From an uncultured Naasia sp. (GTDB lineage Bacteria; Actinomycetota; Actinomycetes; Actinomycetales; Microbacteriaceae), in contig CAJYYA010000002.1 in the NCBI GenBank assembly GCA_913778905.1, positions 54,372-118,371 on the forward strand: a DNA stretch of 64,000 nt, in the 5' to 3' direction. The position numbers and the translations under genes were made by a program. This document shows, piece after piece, positions 1 through 6,155 of this stretch. The stretch's first letter is position 1. Every line of letters begins with the position of its first letter. Under the pieces are notes generated by a model. The model was given only the letters and a program-made list of their open reading frames with translations. It did no database searches and had not been told where the DNA came from.

Positions 1-221
1 ACGACCTGCCGGTAGCGGAGTTGCCCGGCTCGCTTGTGTCCGGGCGGGTAGGTCTCGAGGATCGCGCGGAGTAACCACCGCTGAAACGGGGCGAGCTCGA
101 ACCCGTAGGCCACCTTCCAGATGAGGAGGAAGAGGGGTTCCCACCGGTCCCAATCGGACGTGAAGCCCTCACTGAGCGGGGCGGTGAACCGAACGGGCAT
201 CCACCGCGGCCGGTCGGTCAC
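1..221 (-). CDS. Phage terminase large subunit, N-terminal fragment
   Basis: This is a 73-codon partial gene cut by the left window edge. It starts with GTG inside a GTGA overlap with the stop of the preceding small gene. The protein has a hydrophobic W-rich segment, then PFQRWLLRAILE, then RAGQLRYRQVV. Actinophage large terminases carry this last stretch just before the Walker A ATPase motif, which would fall outside the window. The large terminase is the packaging motor (ATPase plus nuclease). The position directly after an HNH and small-terminase pair supports the call. The match is from memory of the family pattern, not a search. Confidence 0.72.
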   Translation of the reverse strand, partial: MTDRPRWMPVRFTAPLSEGFTSDWDRWEPLFLLIWKVAYGFELAPFQRWLLRAILETYPPGHKRAGQLRYRQV

Positions 222-478
222 GGGACGGGCGACTCGCCACCCAGGGCGGCATCCATGGCCGCCTGTGCCGCGTCCTTCTCGGGGGCGGCGGCGGGCTTGC
301 GCCTCAGAAGATTTCGGTAGGTGAGTCCGTACTGTCCGGCGAGCGCCGCCGTTGGCTCGGCGTCGAGCTCCTCGGCAAGGAGTCGGAGGACGGCGAGCGC
401 CGGGGCGTCGTCGTCAGTGAGCCACGATTCCGCGCTGGCCTCGAACTTGTCGAGCGCCTCCACCTGACGACCGGCCAT
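218..478 (-). CDS. Putative phage terminase small subunit
   Basis: This gene encodes an 86-residue acidic, helix-rich protein. The N-terminal half (about residues 8-45) is a predicted helical stretch with several D/E residues. The middle carries GQYGLTYRNLLRR, which resembles the short helix-turn segment of small terminases. The C-terminus is Ala-rich. It starts at the ATG at 478 behind a G-rich sequence and its stop overlaps the large-terminase start. Small terminases recognise the packaging site in phage DNA. The assignment rests mostly on position between HNH and the large terminase, since the sequence alone is not diagnostic. Longer upstream extensions of this frame are Arg/Pro-rich and unlikely to be coding. 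Confidence 0.5.
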   Translation of the reverse strand: MAGRQVEALDKFEASAESWLTDDDAPALAVLRLLAEELDAEPTAALAGQYGLTYRNLLRRKPAAAPEKDAAQAAMDAALGGESPVP

Positions 479-651
479 TGTGACTATCCCCCAAACATTT
501 TGCGGCTGTGCGTGAAAAAGTTGCTTCGAGTACCTTTCGGGAGGGCCGTTTGAGGGAAAAACGACCCCAAAACGGCCGCATCCCGGCCCCCGCGAGGGGC
601 TCAAGCTGCGGCCGATTGTAGGTAGACGACAGTTTCTCCACAGGGGCGGAG

Positions 652-924
652 TCAGTAGTTGGCGAACCACCTTGGGCTGAGCCAGGTCTCACGCACCGGC
701 TCGTCCTCGCCGTTGCGCCGCTTGTTGCAGTCCTCGCACGCGGCGCGCAGGTTGGCCGGATCGTCGGTGCCGTTGAAGGGCGGGCGCTTGGGCACGATGT
801 GGTCGGCCTGCGCATCCCGCCCCTCGAGCTCCTTACCGCATAGCTGGCAGACCCAGCCGTCCCGATTCAGGACGAACAGTCGCACCTCGTCCCACTCAGC
901 CCCCTTACTGCTGTGTTGACTCAC
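652..924 (-). CDS. Phage HNH endonuclease
   Basis: This 90-residue protein is a compact HNH nuclease. A first CxxC (CQLC, near residue 28) is followed by the ADHIVP histidine motif, then the GTDDPANLRAACEDCNKRR segment with the second CxxC and the Asn-containing helix. HNH proteins beside terminase genes assist DNA packaging in several cos-type phages. The start is GTG at 924, overlapping the upstream zinc-ribbon gene by 20 bp. A gap of 173 bp separates it from the small-terminase gene; it holds GC-rich inverted sequence and could contain packaging signals, but nothing definite can be assigned. Confidence 0.8.
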   Translation of the reverse strand: MSQHSSKGAEWDEVRLFVLNRDGWVCQLCGKELEGRDAQADHIVPKRPPFNGTDDPANLRAACEDCNKRRNGEDEPVRETWLSPRWFANY

Positions 925-1024
925 GGGCCGCCCTCTCCGGGTCGGGGCGCACGGCGTTGCAGTAGAAGCACACGTACGCGCCGAGCGAGCTCCGCCACTC
1001 GAGCCAGCACCGGCGACAGATCAC
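905..1024 (-). CDS. 39-residue zinc-ribbon protein
   Basis: A GTG start at 1024 forms a GTGA overlap with the preceding gene. The product has CRRC near its N-terminus and CFYC about 17 residues later, the spacing of a minimal zinc ribbon. No enzyme function can be inferred. Phages encode many such mini zinc-binding proteins that bind nucleic acid or host proteins. The 4-bp overlap upstream and the paired CxxC motifs are the reasons for calling it a gene. Confidence 0.55.
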   Translation of the reverse strand: MICRRCWLEWRSSLGAYVCFYCNAVRPDPERAARESTQQ

Positions 1025-1161
1025 GCGAACCGGGCACGGAACGCGCCGCATCGGCAGGCGTAGCCCAATCGGCGCTTGTCCCACCACCACGAGTGATCGG
1101 CGTGAATGTAGGGCCGCAACAGGTCGAGGGCGGGCAGCGCGAGCCCCATCCAGCCCCTCAT
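1021..1161 (-). CDS. 46-residue phage protein of unknown function
   Basis: The ATG start at 1161 overlaps the upstream stop (ATGA) and the TGA stop overlaps the next GTG. The protein has a hydrophobic N-terminal part with a W residue, then HADHSWWWDKRR and CRCG. It is not recognised. The chain of overlaps on both sides argues that it is translated by coupling. It could bind a metal through its Cys and His residues, but the pattern is incomplete. Confidence 0.45.
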   Translation of the reverse strand: MRGWMGLALPALDLLRPYIHADHSWWWDKRRLGYACRCGAFRARFA

Positions 1162-1283
1162 CGTGCCGACACCATGGCGAATGCGGCCGAGAGGAGGGCC
1201 GAGCCGACGATGCCGCCGCACACCCCCACGATGACACAGAAGGTCAGGTAGGCGGCGACGGCCGAGAGGCGCGCGCCGGTCAC
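1158..1283 (-). CDS. 41-residue single-span membrane protein
   Basis: The GTG start at 1283 sits in a GTGA overlap with the upstream stop. From about residue 6 almost the whole product is hydrophobic and small-residue rich, with a Gly-rich core (GVCGGIVGS), so it should insert in the membrane as one helix. Such tiny membrane proteins are frequent in actinophage early regions. The function is unknown; superinfection exclusion is one possibility with no direct support. Confidence 0.5.
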   Translation of the reverse strand: MTGARLSAVAAYLTFCVIVGVCGGIVGSALLSAAFAMVSAR

Positions 1284-1513
1284 AGCTTGCCCCGGAGGAT
1301 GTAGCCGACGTTCTGCAAGCGGCCGACCGCGAGCCCCAGGATCAGGGCCAGATCCTTCACCTCGAGCTTCGCCACGGCCTGGATGAGCTCAGAGGGGCGC
1401 TCGAGGTCCACGAGCTCATCGAGCTTGACCAGGGCGGGCGTCACGATGTCAGGAAGGGGGACGGGCGGCAGGGTGACATTCAGGAGGTCGGGGCGGGTGC
1501 GGGTCATGGTCAT
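1280..1513 (-). CDS. 77-residue phage protein of unknown function
   Basis: The ATG at 1513 lies in an ATGA overlap with the preceding gene; a second in-frame ATG follows two codons later. The N-terminal third is Pro-rich (LPPVPLPDIVTP). The rest is amphipathic helix with regularly spaced Leu, Val and Glu, ending GKL. No catalytic motif is visible. A helical scaffold or small regulatory protein is plausible but not shown. Confidence 0.5.
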   Translation of the reverse strand: MTMTRTRPDLLNVTLPPVPLPDIVTPALVKLDELVDLERPSELIQAVAKLEVKDLALILGLAVGRLQNVGYILRGKL

Positions 1514-1647
1514 TCTCCTTCGGTGGTGCATTGGTGGTCGGCCACGGCGTCGTCTAGTCCGCCGTCGTCAGGGGCCTCGATGCGGCATCCGCGCACGGGG
1601 CAGTAGGTCCACAGCCAGTCGTTGACGGTGGAGGCGTCGAGGGTCAT
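1510..1647 (-). CDS. 45-residue putative zinc-binding phage protein
   Basis: The ATG at 1647 overlaps the upstream stop (ATGA) and the stop overlaps the next ATG. The protein has YCPVRGCRI in the first half and a D-x-H-x-C cluster near the C-terminus, giving a possible C2HC metal site. The C-terminus is acidic. Apart from this mini zinc-finger appearance the function is unknown. Confidence 0.5.
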   Translation of the reverse strand: MTLDASTVNDWLWTYCPVRGCRIEAPDDGGLDDAVADHQCTTEGE

Positions 1648-1934
1648 GAGGTCGCCCTGGTCACGGGCACGCCCTCGGGGTGTCGGCCGCACGCGCACTT
1701 GCCGAGCTCGGCCCGGTGACACTCGAACGACGTACAGCCCTTGCTTCCCGGCTTATCGCCGGGGCCACGGCCGCACGAGAGCGGGCGGTCGGAGAGGCGC
1801 AGGAACACGACGGGGCGGCCGTTCATGGTGAGCTCGAGCGAGTCGGCGGGCTCAAACTCGGGATCGGCGTAGATGCTCGCCTGGATCGTCCGCCCGTCCG
1901 ATCGCTTCACGGCGTAGGTGTATCCGGTCTGCAT
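1644..1934 (-). CDS. Cys-rich phage protein
   Basis: This gene encodes about 96 residues. The N-terminal half looks like a small beta-rich domain (YTYAVKRSDGRTIQASIYAD). The C-terminal half has five cysteines and a histidine spread over about 30 residues, ending in a CACGRHPEG motif, which suggests a metal-binding knuckle. The start is ambiguous: ATG at 1934 has a G-rich sequence about 10 nt upstream, while an in-frame GTG at 1940 would add two residues. The function is unknown. Confidence 0.5.
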   Translation of the reverse strand: MQTGYTYAVKRSDGRTIQASIYADPEFEPADSLELTMNGRPVVFLRLSDRPLSCGRGPGDKPGSKGCTSFECHRAELGKCACGRHPEGVPVTRATS

Positions 1935-1944
1935 GGTCACCGGG

Positions 1945-2583
1945 TCACCCCACCGACTCGCGCGCGGTCTCGCTGCGGATGTGCCGCTCTCGCGCTACCC
2001 ACTCGTCTCGGATGTTGCGAGCCACCCCGCAGGCTCGGCAGTTGACAGAGGCGATGTTCTCGGGGTGCTCCGGGCACCCCAAGGGCGGGGCGTCCAGGAG
2101 GACGGGCCTCTCCTCGCGGCGCGGCCCCTCTCGCGCCGCCGTCCGCTCGGCCCAGTCCCACGCTCGGCGCGCGTCCTCGCCTCGCACTCGCGCCTCGACA
2201 CGCTCTCGCGCGCTCACGCCCTCGCGCTCTCTCTCCATAGCCACGGCTGGCCGTGGCCGGTCGCGGAAGGACGGGGCCAGGGTCGACGGGTCCACCTTCC
2301 GCATGTCCACCGACAGCGGGCGGACCAGCGATATCCACCACGTGCCCCGGTCCGGGAAGATCACGAGGAACCCCGACTCCTCCAACATGAGGATGTGCTC
2401 CTCCATCACAGACGGAGGCGTACCCGGCCGGATCAGGTCGGCTATCCGCTGCGCGTCGAGCTCGATGCCCCCCGTCGCATCCGTGTACAGCCACAGCCCC
2501 AGCGCCGTCCCCTGCACCTCGACCGGCGCTCGCCGGAACCCCACCCACTCGAGGTCGGCGGGCTTGATCTTGCGTTGCAGCAC
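1945..2583 (-). CDS. Winged-helix DNA-binding phage protein with C-terminal zinc knuckle
   Basis: This 212-residue protein has a winged-helix domain near its N-terminus. ELDAQRIADLI forms the helix-turn-helix region and the wing-like GFLVIFPDRGTWWISL follows. The middle is Arg/Glu-rich and likely helical. A C-terminal CPEHP...CRAC pair suggests a zinc knuckle. This two-part plan resembles phage replication or recombination accessory proteins, but a precise role cannot be given. GTG at 2583 is chosen because AGAAGGA lies about 10 nt upstream; the same frame is open to an ATG at 2652. It shares its DNA with the open frame of the GIY-YIG-like gene. Confidence 0.62.
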   Translation of the reverse strand: MLQRKIKPADLEWVGFRRAPVEVQGTALGLWLYTDATGGIELDAQRIADLIRPGTPPSVMEEHILMLEESGFLVIFPDRGTWWISLVRPLSVDMRKVDPSTLAPSFRDRPRPAVAMEREREGVSARERVEARVRGEDARRAWDWAERTAAREGPRREERPVLLDAPPLGCPEHPENIASVNCRACGVARNIRDEWVARERHIRSETARESVG

Positions 2584-2944
2584 TCTTGTTGTGTCCTTCT
2601 GGTTCGGTCCCCCGTGCGAATCCGTCGAGGATGAGATGCCCGGCGAGGTCAAGATCGACCGCGAGCACCTCGAAACACTCGGTCCAGCCGCTCCCGCCTG
2701 GCAGCGCTCCCATGGCCTCGCGGTTGTCGCGGAAGGCCTTCGGGAACCAGATGGAGAGCTCAGCCAGCGCCTCCCGCTCCCACGAGGCGTCAGTGCCCCG
2801 CTGAGCTAGGAGGATGTGCGCGCCGGTCTCCACGAATTGCGCGAGACGGCGCGTCCAGGTCGTCCGGCCGACCTTGAGCATTCCCCGGCCAGGGCCGAAG
2901 AATTCGGGCCAGTAGGCGACGTATGTTGTCTTGAAGTCAGTCAC
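2582..2944 (-). CDS. GIY-YIG/T5orf172-like protein, C-terminal end unresolved
   Basis: The first 110-120 residues look like a real domain. YVAYWPEFFGPGRGMLKVGR corresponds to the strand-turn-strand start of GIY-YIG-like (T5orf172/MUG113) proteins, followed by helices and a conserved-looking WEREALAELSIWF segment. It starts at a GTG overlapping the stop of the preceding gene. The frame has no stop where the winged-helix gene begins and stays open to 1937. From about residue 120 the composition turns Ala/Gly/Arg-rich like a shadow frame. The end given here is therefore a domain boundary, not a stop codon. A frameshift or lost stop is possible. Confidence 0.45.
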
Positions 2945-3290
2945 GTGCGCCACTCCCCTCGAGGGCCTTGCGGTGATAGCGGACGGTCGAGCGGTGAACG
3001 CCGACGCGGGCGGCGATAGCTCGCTCGGTCATGCCCTGCTCGGTCAGGACGCGGATGATGCCGCGCTGCTCGAACGTGAGGCGGTCGGCGCGCGTGCGCC
3101 GGTTTGGGTCGGCCGCGACCGGCTCGAGGGTCTCGACGGCGGCGAGCTTCGCCCGGTACCCCTTGAGCCAGACGTGCAGCACACGGGCGGCGAGCGCCTC
3201 GACTGCGACCCCGTTGCGGCGGGCGACGAGGGCGAAGAGGTTGCGGTCGGATTCGGGAAGGCCGGAGAGCCCGGCGAGGGCGAGGCTCAC
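2937..3290 (-). CDS. Helix-turn-helix phage protein
   Basis: This 117-residue protein starts at a GTG in a GTGA overlap. The C-terminal 45 residues form a recombinase/transposase-type helix-turn-helix: ERAIAARVGVHRSTVRYHRK has the classic A-R-x-G-V-H-x-S-T-V spacing. The N-terminal part is helical, with a basic segment in the middle. It probably binds DNA as a phage regulator. No catalytic domain accompanies the HTH, so it is not an active recombinase. An Arg-rich upstream extension of the frame is judged noncoding. Confidence 0.6.
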   Translation of the reverse strand: MSLALAGLSGLPESDRNLFALVARRNGVAVEALAARVLHVWLKGYRAKLAAVETLEPVAADPNRRTRADRLTFEQRGIIRVLTEQGMTERAIAARVGVHRSTVRYHRKALEGSGARD

Positions 3291-3577
3291 GCTGCCCCCT
3301 CGCACCATTGGGTCTCGTACTCCGAGAAGCTCATGCGGGGTCGGCGCGCCCAGTAGTCGAGGAGCTCGGGTGAGGCGTAGGCGAGCGCCCGCACCTCGGT
3401 TCCCGAGAAGAGGGTGAACGGGTCGACGCCTCGGCTCTTGCCGAGCTCGTTGACGAGCTGCCCGCCCGTCTCGGTCTCGGCGGCGACGTAGGCGGCCTCG
3501 AGGTAGTCGGCGTAGTCGGCCCGGCAGGCCTTCCACGTCGCTACGGCCTGGTCGAAGATCGCGCCCAACTCAGACAA
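3287..3577 (-). CDS. 96-residue phage protein of unknown function
   Basis: This acidic, mostly helical protein has a TTG start overlapping the previous stop by 8 bp. Normal-looking composition (ATWKACRADYADYLEAAYVA, then DPFTLFSGTEVRALAYAS) makes it a credible gene. There is no recognisable motif. It is the first soluble product after the two small membrane proteins in the leftward operon. Confidence 0.55.
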   Translation of the reverse strand: MSELGAIFDQAVATWKACRADYADYLEAAYVAAETETGGQLVNELGKSRGVDPFTLFSGTEVRALAYASPELLDYWARRPRMSFSEYETQWCEGAA

Positions 3578-3707
3578 CCGGCGAGCGCCGCGCGAGGCGG
3601 CGAGCTCGGGCGCGCTCGGCCAGAAGGTCGATGAGGAGGAGCGAGGAGAAGATGATGCAGGCGGGGAGCGCCCACCACCAGGGGATGGAGTCGATGAGGG
3701 GGGTCAA
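3570..3707 (-). CDS. 45-residue single-span membrane protein
   Basis: A TTG start at 3707 forms a TTGA overlap with the upstream membrane protein gene. Residues 8-28 are strongly hydrophobic (PWWWALPACIIFSSLLLIDL). They are followed by a basic tail (ERARARRLARR) that would sit in the cytoplasm. This pattern and the neighbouring 31-residue membrane peptide suggest a pair acting at the membrane. The role is unknown. Confidence 0.5.
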   Translation of the reverse strand: MTPLIDSIPWWWALPACIIFSSLLLIDLLAERARARRLARRSPVV

Positions 3708-3799
3708 CGGGTCACCCCCTGCACGAGGATGACGACGCAGGCGATGATGACGAACCACAGCGGCAGGGCGACGAGGAGCCCAGCGAGAACGCCCCTCAC
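3704..3799 (-). CDS. 31-residue membrane peptide
   Basis: The GTG at 3799 overlaps the upstream stop, and the TGA stop overlaps the TTG of the next gene. Nearly all residues from 4 to 27 are hydrophobic, giving one transmembrane helix. Overlaps on both sides are the main evidence that it is translated. The function is unknown. Confidence 0.42.
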   Translation of the reverse strand: MRGVLAGLLVALPLWFVIIACVVILVQGVTR

Positions 3800-4305
3800 T
3801 TGTCGCCGCCCTCGGTAGTGTCAGCGGCATGGCTACTGATCTGCACTACTACGGTTCCGTTTTCGAACTCGACACTGACGTTAGCGACGAGGCCCACATG
3901 AGGGACTTGCACGCTCAGCGAATCGCCGTGGCGGACGGAAAGGCGAGTCACCTGGTTGTCGCGTTGCAGGGTGGGCGTCGGGCGGTTCTCGACTGGACGC
4001 CGGGCGCGCCCCTCGTTGTTGTCCATCCAGCGGAGGCGCGCCTCGACGGCCTCCGCGCGGCGCTCGCGGCGGAGCTCGACAGCCGCTTTACGGGCGGCGT
4101 CCTCTGAGGTCGCAGCGCGGGCGTCGCGGTTCTGCTCGCAGACCCGTTCCGCGAGACGCGCCCGCGCTTGCGCGGCCGGGCAGTTGAGTTCGCCGCAGTC
4201 GACGCAGATAACGGAGTCGCTCAGTTTGGGGGCGCTCACCTTCGGGGTAGCGAGCGAGTCGGAGCACAGCCTGCACCGGCAGGGGTTGGGGACGGTGACG
4301 CTCAC
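3796..4305 (-). CDS. Zn-finger phage protein with C-terminal beta domain
   Basis: This 169-residue protein has an N-terminal Cys cluster (CRCRLC then CVDC with another Cys close by) that probably binds zinc. A highly charged Arg/Glu/Ala helical middle (about residues 50-95) follows, then a C-terminal beta-rich segment (SVQVPHVGLVANVSVEFENG). The start is GTG within GTGA after the excisionase-like gene. It is not recognised as any known family. The order of zinc site, charged helix and beta domain would suit a nucleic-acid-binding or assembly factor. Confidence 0.55.
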   Translation of the reverse strand: MSVTVPNPCRCRLCSDSLATPKVSAPKLSDSVICVDCGELNCPAAQARARLAERVCEQNRDARAATSEDAARKAAVELRRERRAEAVEARLRWMDNNEGRARRPVENRPTPTLQRDNQVTRLSVRHGDSLSVQVPHVGLVANVSVEFENGTVVVQISSHAADTTEGGDK

Positions 4306-4499
4306 TTCTCGCCCCGCTCGCGCTTGCCCTTGAGCTTGAGCACGTCGGACGGAGAGAAGAAGCGCGCGCCGGTGCGGCCCTCTCCCACGGCGAGCGGCTT
4401 GAGCTTGCCCGCCGCTACGAGCTTGTTGAAGACGGAGCGGTCAACGCCGAGAAGCGCCGCCGCTTTGAGCGACCCGATGAGGGGGGAAGTGGTTGGCAT
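4302..4499 (-). CDS. Excisionase-like (MerR/HTH_17) DNA-binding protein
   Basis: This 65-residue protein contains the short winged-helix of the excisionase family: SLKAAALLGVDRSVFNKLVA is the HTH and ARFFSPSDVLKLKGK the wing-like end. Such proteins direct excision or act as Cro-like early regulators. It is the first gene of the leftward operon and diverges from the repressor-like gene across a 137-bp region, which is the normal layout of a phage immunity switch. ATG at 4499 is preferred over the upstream in-frame ATG because the added residues do not look coding. Confidence 0.65.
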   Translation of the reverse strand: MPTTSPLIGSLKAAALLGVDRSVFNKLVAAGKLKPLAVGEGRTGARFFSPSDVLKLKGKRERGEK

Positions 4500-4636
4500 G
4501 GTGCTGATATTGAATGATCTGCAACGACTGCGCAACCTTCAATGCGACATCGGCGTGTCGCACGTCGTTCACATCTCGCGAACTCCCCAGAACTTTGACC
4601 TTGCGAGCTTGCGCAAACTTGTGCAAGAGTTGCGAC
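4500..4636. promoter_or_regulatory. Divergent immunity-switch region with TTGCGCAA-type repeats
   Basis: This 137-bp spacer lies between the excisionase-like gene and the rightward HTH gene. It contains a perfect palindrome TTGCGCAA (4609-4616), a near copy TTGTGCAA (4619-4626) and TTGCGA half-sites at 4601 and 4630, spaced by roughly 8-11 bp just upstream of the HTH start. TTGACC at 4595-4600 could be a -35 element. The arrangement fits operators for the adjacent repressor. Exact promoters cannot be fixed by eye. Confidence 0.5.
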
Positions 4637-4966
4637 ATGAACAACCCCAACCCCATCGAGGCGGGCGCAGACTTCGCGTTCTCCTTCACTTTCGCTGATC
4701 GACTCGCCAAGGCACTTCGCGTGGCGAGCGTCAGCGTCGAAGAGATGGCCGACGCGCTCGGCGTGTCTCGCACCACGATCAGCAACTACACGTCCGGGCG
4801 CACGACCCCTTCGCGACTCCAAGTCCGGGAGTGGGCGGCGCGAACCGGAGCGCCCGTCACATGGCTCGAGGCCGGAACGCACGAAACCCCCGCCGCGACC
4901 AGGGGTCGGACGGGGGTTTCGACTACGCTCCCCGGCTTGGACTCGAACCAAGAACCTGCCGGTTAA
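4637..4966 (+). CDS. Repressor-like HTH protein whose C-terminus is encoded within tRNA-Asn
   Basis: This 109-residue protein carries an HTH_3 domain in its first two thirds (FADRLAKALR, then EEMADALGVSRTTISNYTSG). It is followed by REWAARTGAPVTWLEAG, typical of phage and prophage repressors. ATG at 4637 is chosen because MNNPN starts the folded part; the frame is open further upstream. The last dozen residues are read from antisense tRNA-Asn, and the stop TAA lies in the anticodon arm. The current C-terminus was therefore probably created by integration. It is the only rightward gene of the element and faces the leftward early operon. Confidence 0.7.
   Translation: MNNPNPIEAGADFAFSFTFADRLAKALRVASVSVEEMADALGVSRTTISNYTSGRTTPSRLQVREWAARTGAPVTWLEAGTHETPAATRGRTGVSTTLPGLDSNQEPAG
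4883..4920 (-). terminator. Stem-loop terminator downstream of tRNA-Asn
   Basis: Perfect 10-bp arms GAAACCCCCG (4883-4892) and CGGGGGTTTC (4911-4920) flank an 18-nt loop, 8 nt past the tRNA 3' end. On the - strand this should end tRNA transcription. The hairpin lies inside the coding frame of the rightward HTH gene. Confidence 0.65.
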
Positions 4967-5000
4967 CAGCCGGCTGCTCTGCCAATTGAGCTACCGAGGA
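4928..5000 (-). tRNA. tRNA-Asn (anticodon GTT)
   Basis: Read on the - strand, the 7-bp acceptor stem TCCTCGG/CCGGGGA (one T-G pair) closes a standard cloverleaf. The D-arm has AGCTCAATTGGCAGAGC. The anticodon arm is CCGGCTGTTAACCGG with anticodon GTT, and the T-arm contains GGTTCGAGTCC. The discriminator is G and CCA is not encoded. The 3' half is the probable phage attachment core, so part of this tRNA may be phage-supplied sequence that restores the gene. Confidence 0.95.
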
Positions 5001-5103
5001 ATAGCTTGAACAGCGCCGGATAAGCCTAGCAAAGGTTCGAACGCTCTCCGTACACGCGACACGTCGGAGACCGTCGAACGACGGAGATTCAGCGACGAAT
5101 CCG

Positions 5104-6153
5104 TCAGGCGGGCAGGAGATACGTCGCAGACGGCACGTGCTGCGTCTCGCCGATCTGAACGGCGTCCTCACCATCGGGCCCGAGGCGCAGGCTGACGACC
5201 GTGTTCGACCGCTCGTTGGCGATGTGGATCACCTCGTCGAGCAGGAGATGGTGTCGCGGCCACTCCCCGCCGCTCGGGATGCCGCCGACCGCGTGGACGT
5301 TCACGCCGCTCTCGTCGGATGCGAGCACCGCGATCTGGTCCGTCCCCCGCAGACCCACGAACCCGCGAAGCCCGCTCGGGGTGATCGACAATCCGGCGCC
5401 CTGGTCATCCGAGACGTCCGCCACCTGCGCTCGGGGTGCGAGCGGGACCGTATCGGCCAGGCGCACCGTGTCGTCCTCCGGGACGAGGACCGACAGATTC
5501 TGCCCGTGCTCCCCCAGAACCCAGACGACGCCGCCGGGATGCACACGCATGTCGCGCGGGCCGGATCCGGCGGGCAGCAGGATCGACTCGATGCGCTCGA
5601 GCATGCCGTCATCGTGGATGCGATGCACGTGGACCTCGTCGGTGCCGAGGTCGGCGCTCAGGAGCAGCTCGCCCACCTGCAGGGTCGCGTGCGCGTGCGG
5701 CCCCTCCTGAGCGGGGTGCGGGCCCGAGCCGGTCGCGGTGAGGATCTGCGCGACCTCGCCCACCACCCCCTCGGTGGAAACCGGATGCACGGCGATCGTG
5801 CCGTCGCCGTAGCAGGACACGTCGAGCCAGGTGCCGCCGCGTCGATCCACCCGGTAGCCGATATGGCAGGGGTGCTTCCCGCCCGCGGCGACCCAGCCCA
5901 AGCGGGCGAGCGACGCCTCGCCGTCACGGCGGAACGATTGCACGCCGTGTCCGCCCTCGTCGACGGCGAAGAGGATGTCGGGGTCGCGCGGGTGGGTCAG
6001 CAGGAACGACGGATCCGGCGCCGCGATGGCGGTGTCGACCCACGTGAGTGCGCCATCCGCCCCGCGGCGCATCGCCCCGATGCCCTGGGCGGGTTCCGCG
6101 CCGTGCGCGGACAGGGTCGTGTAGGTGCCCACCCAGACGATGCCTGCCGCCAT
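5104..6153 (-). CDS. Lactonase-family seven-bladed beta-propeller protein
   Basis: This 349-residue protein fits the YbhE/6-phosphogluconolactonase-type lactonase family. It starts with VWVGTYT and then has repeated blade-like strands with the conserved segments PDPSFLLTHP, PCHIGYRVDRRG, GPHAHA (histidine pair) and RHHLLLDEVIHIANE. Family members hydrolyse 6-phosphogluconolactone or other lactones in the cytosol; the substrate here is not certain. It starts 3 bp beyond the stop of the dehydrogenase gene, so the two are probably cotranscribed and may act on related sugar acids. No signal peptide is present. Confidence 0.8.
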   Translation of the reverse strand: MAAGIVWVGTYTTLSAHGAEPAQGIGAMRRGADGALTWVDTAIAAPDPSFLLTHPRDPDILFAVDEGGHGVQSFRRDGEASLARLGWVAAGGKHPCHIGYRVDRRGGTWLDVSCYGDGTIAVHPVSTEGVVGEVAQILTATGSGPHPAQEGPHAHATLQVGELLLSADLGTDEVHVHRIHDDGMLERIESILLPAGSGPRDMRVHPGGVVWVLGEHGQNLSVLVPEDDTVRLADTVPLAPRAQVADVSDDQGAGLSITPSGLRGFVGLRGTDQIAVLASDESGVNVHAVGGIPSGGEWPRHHLLLDEVIHIANERSNTVVSLRLGPDGEDAVQIGETQHVPSATYLLPA

Positions 6154-6155
6154 GG

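Larger units (their letters stand above)
1..4966. mobile_element. End of an integrated prophage at tRNA-Asn (left part outside window)
   Basis: A leftward run of about 16 small genes with 4-bp stop/start overlaps ends in an HNH gene, a small-terminase-like gene and the start of a large terminase. At the other end a divergent HTH gene runs straight into tRNA-Asn. Chromosomal genes begin immediately beyond the tRNA. Terminase next to HNH is typical of HK97-type tailed phages, and tRNA 3' ends are common integrase targets. No integrase, structural or lysis genes are visible; they would lie left of base 1. The element boundary is inferred from gene content, because the second att copy is outside the window. 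Confidence 0.8.

Noticed and set aside
3829..4107. Rightward 92-residue frame in the prophage with normal-looking composition
   Set aside because: It lies opposite the 169-residue Zn-finger gene, which is embedded in the leftward chain by GTGA overlaps at both ends; it has no ribosome site of note.
1..4966. Integrase gene within the visible prophage part
   Set aside because: No tyrosine or serine recombinase motifs occur in any frame. The HTH protein at 2937-3290 has a recombinase-like HTH but no catalytic domain.
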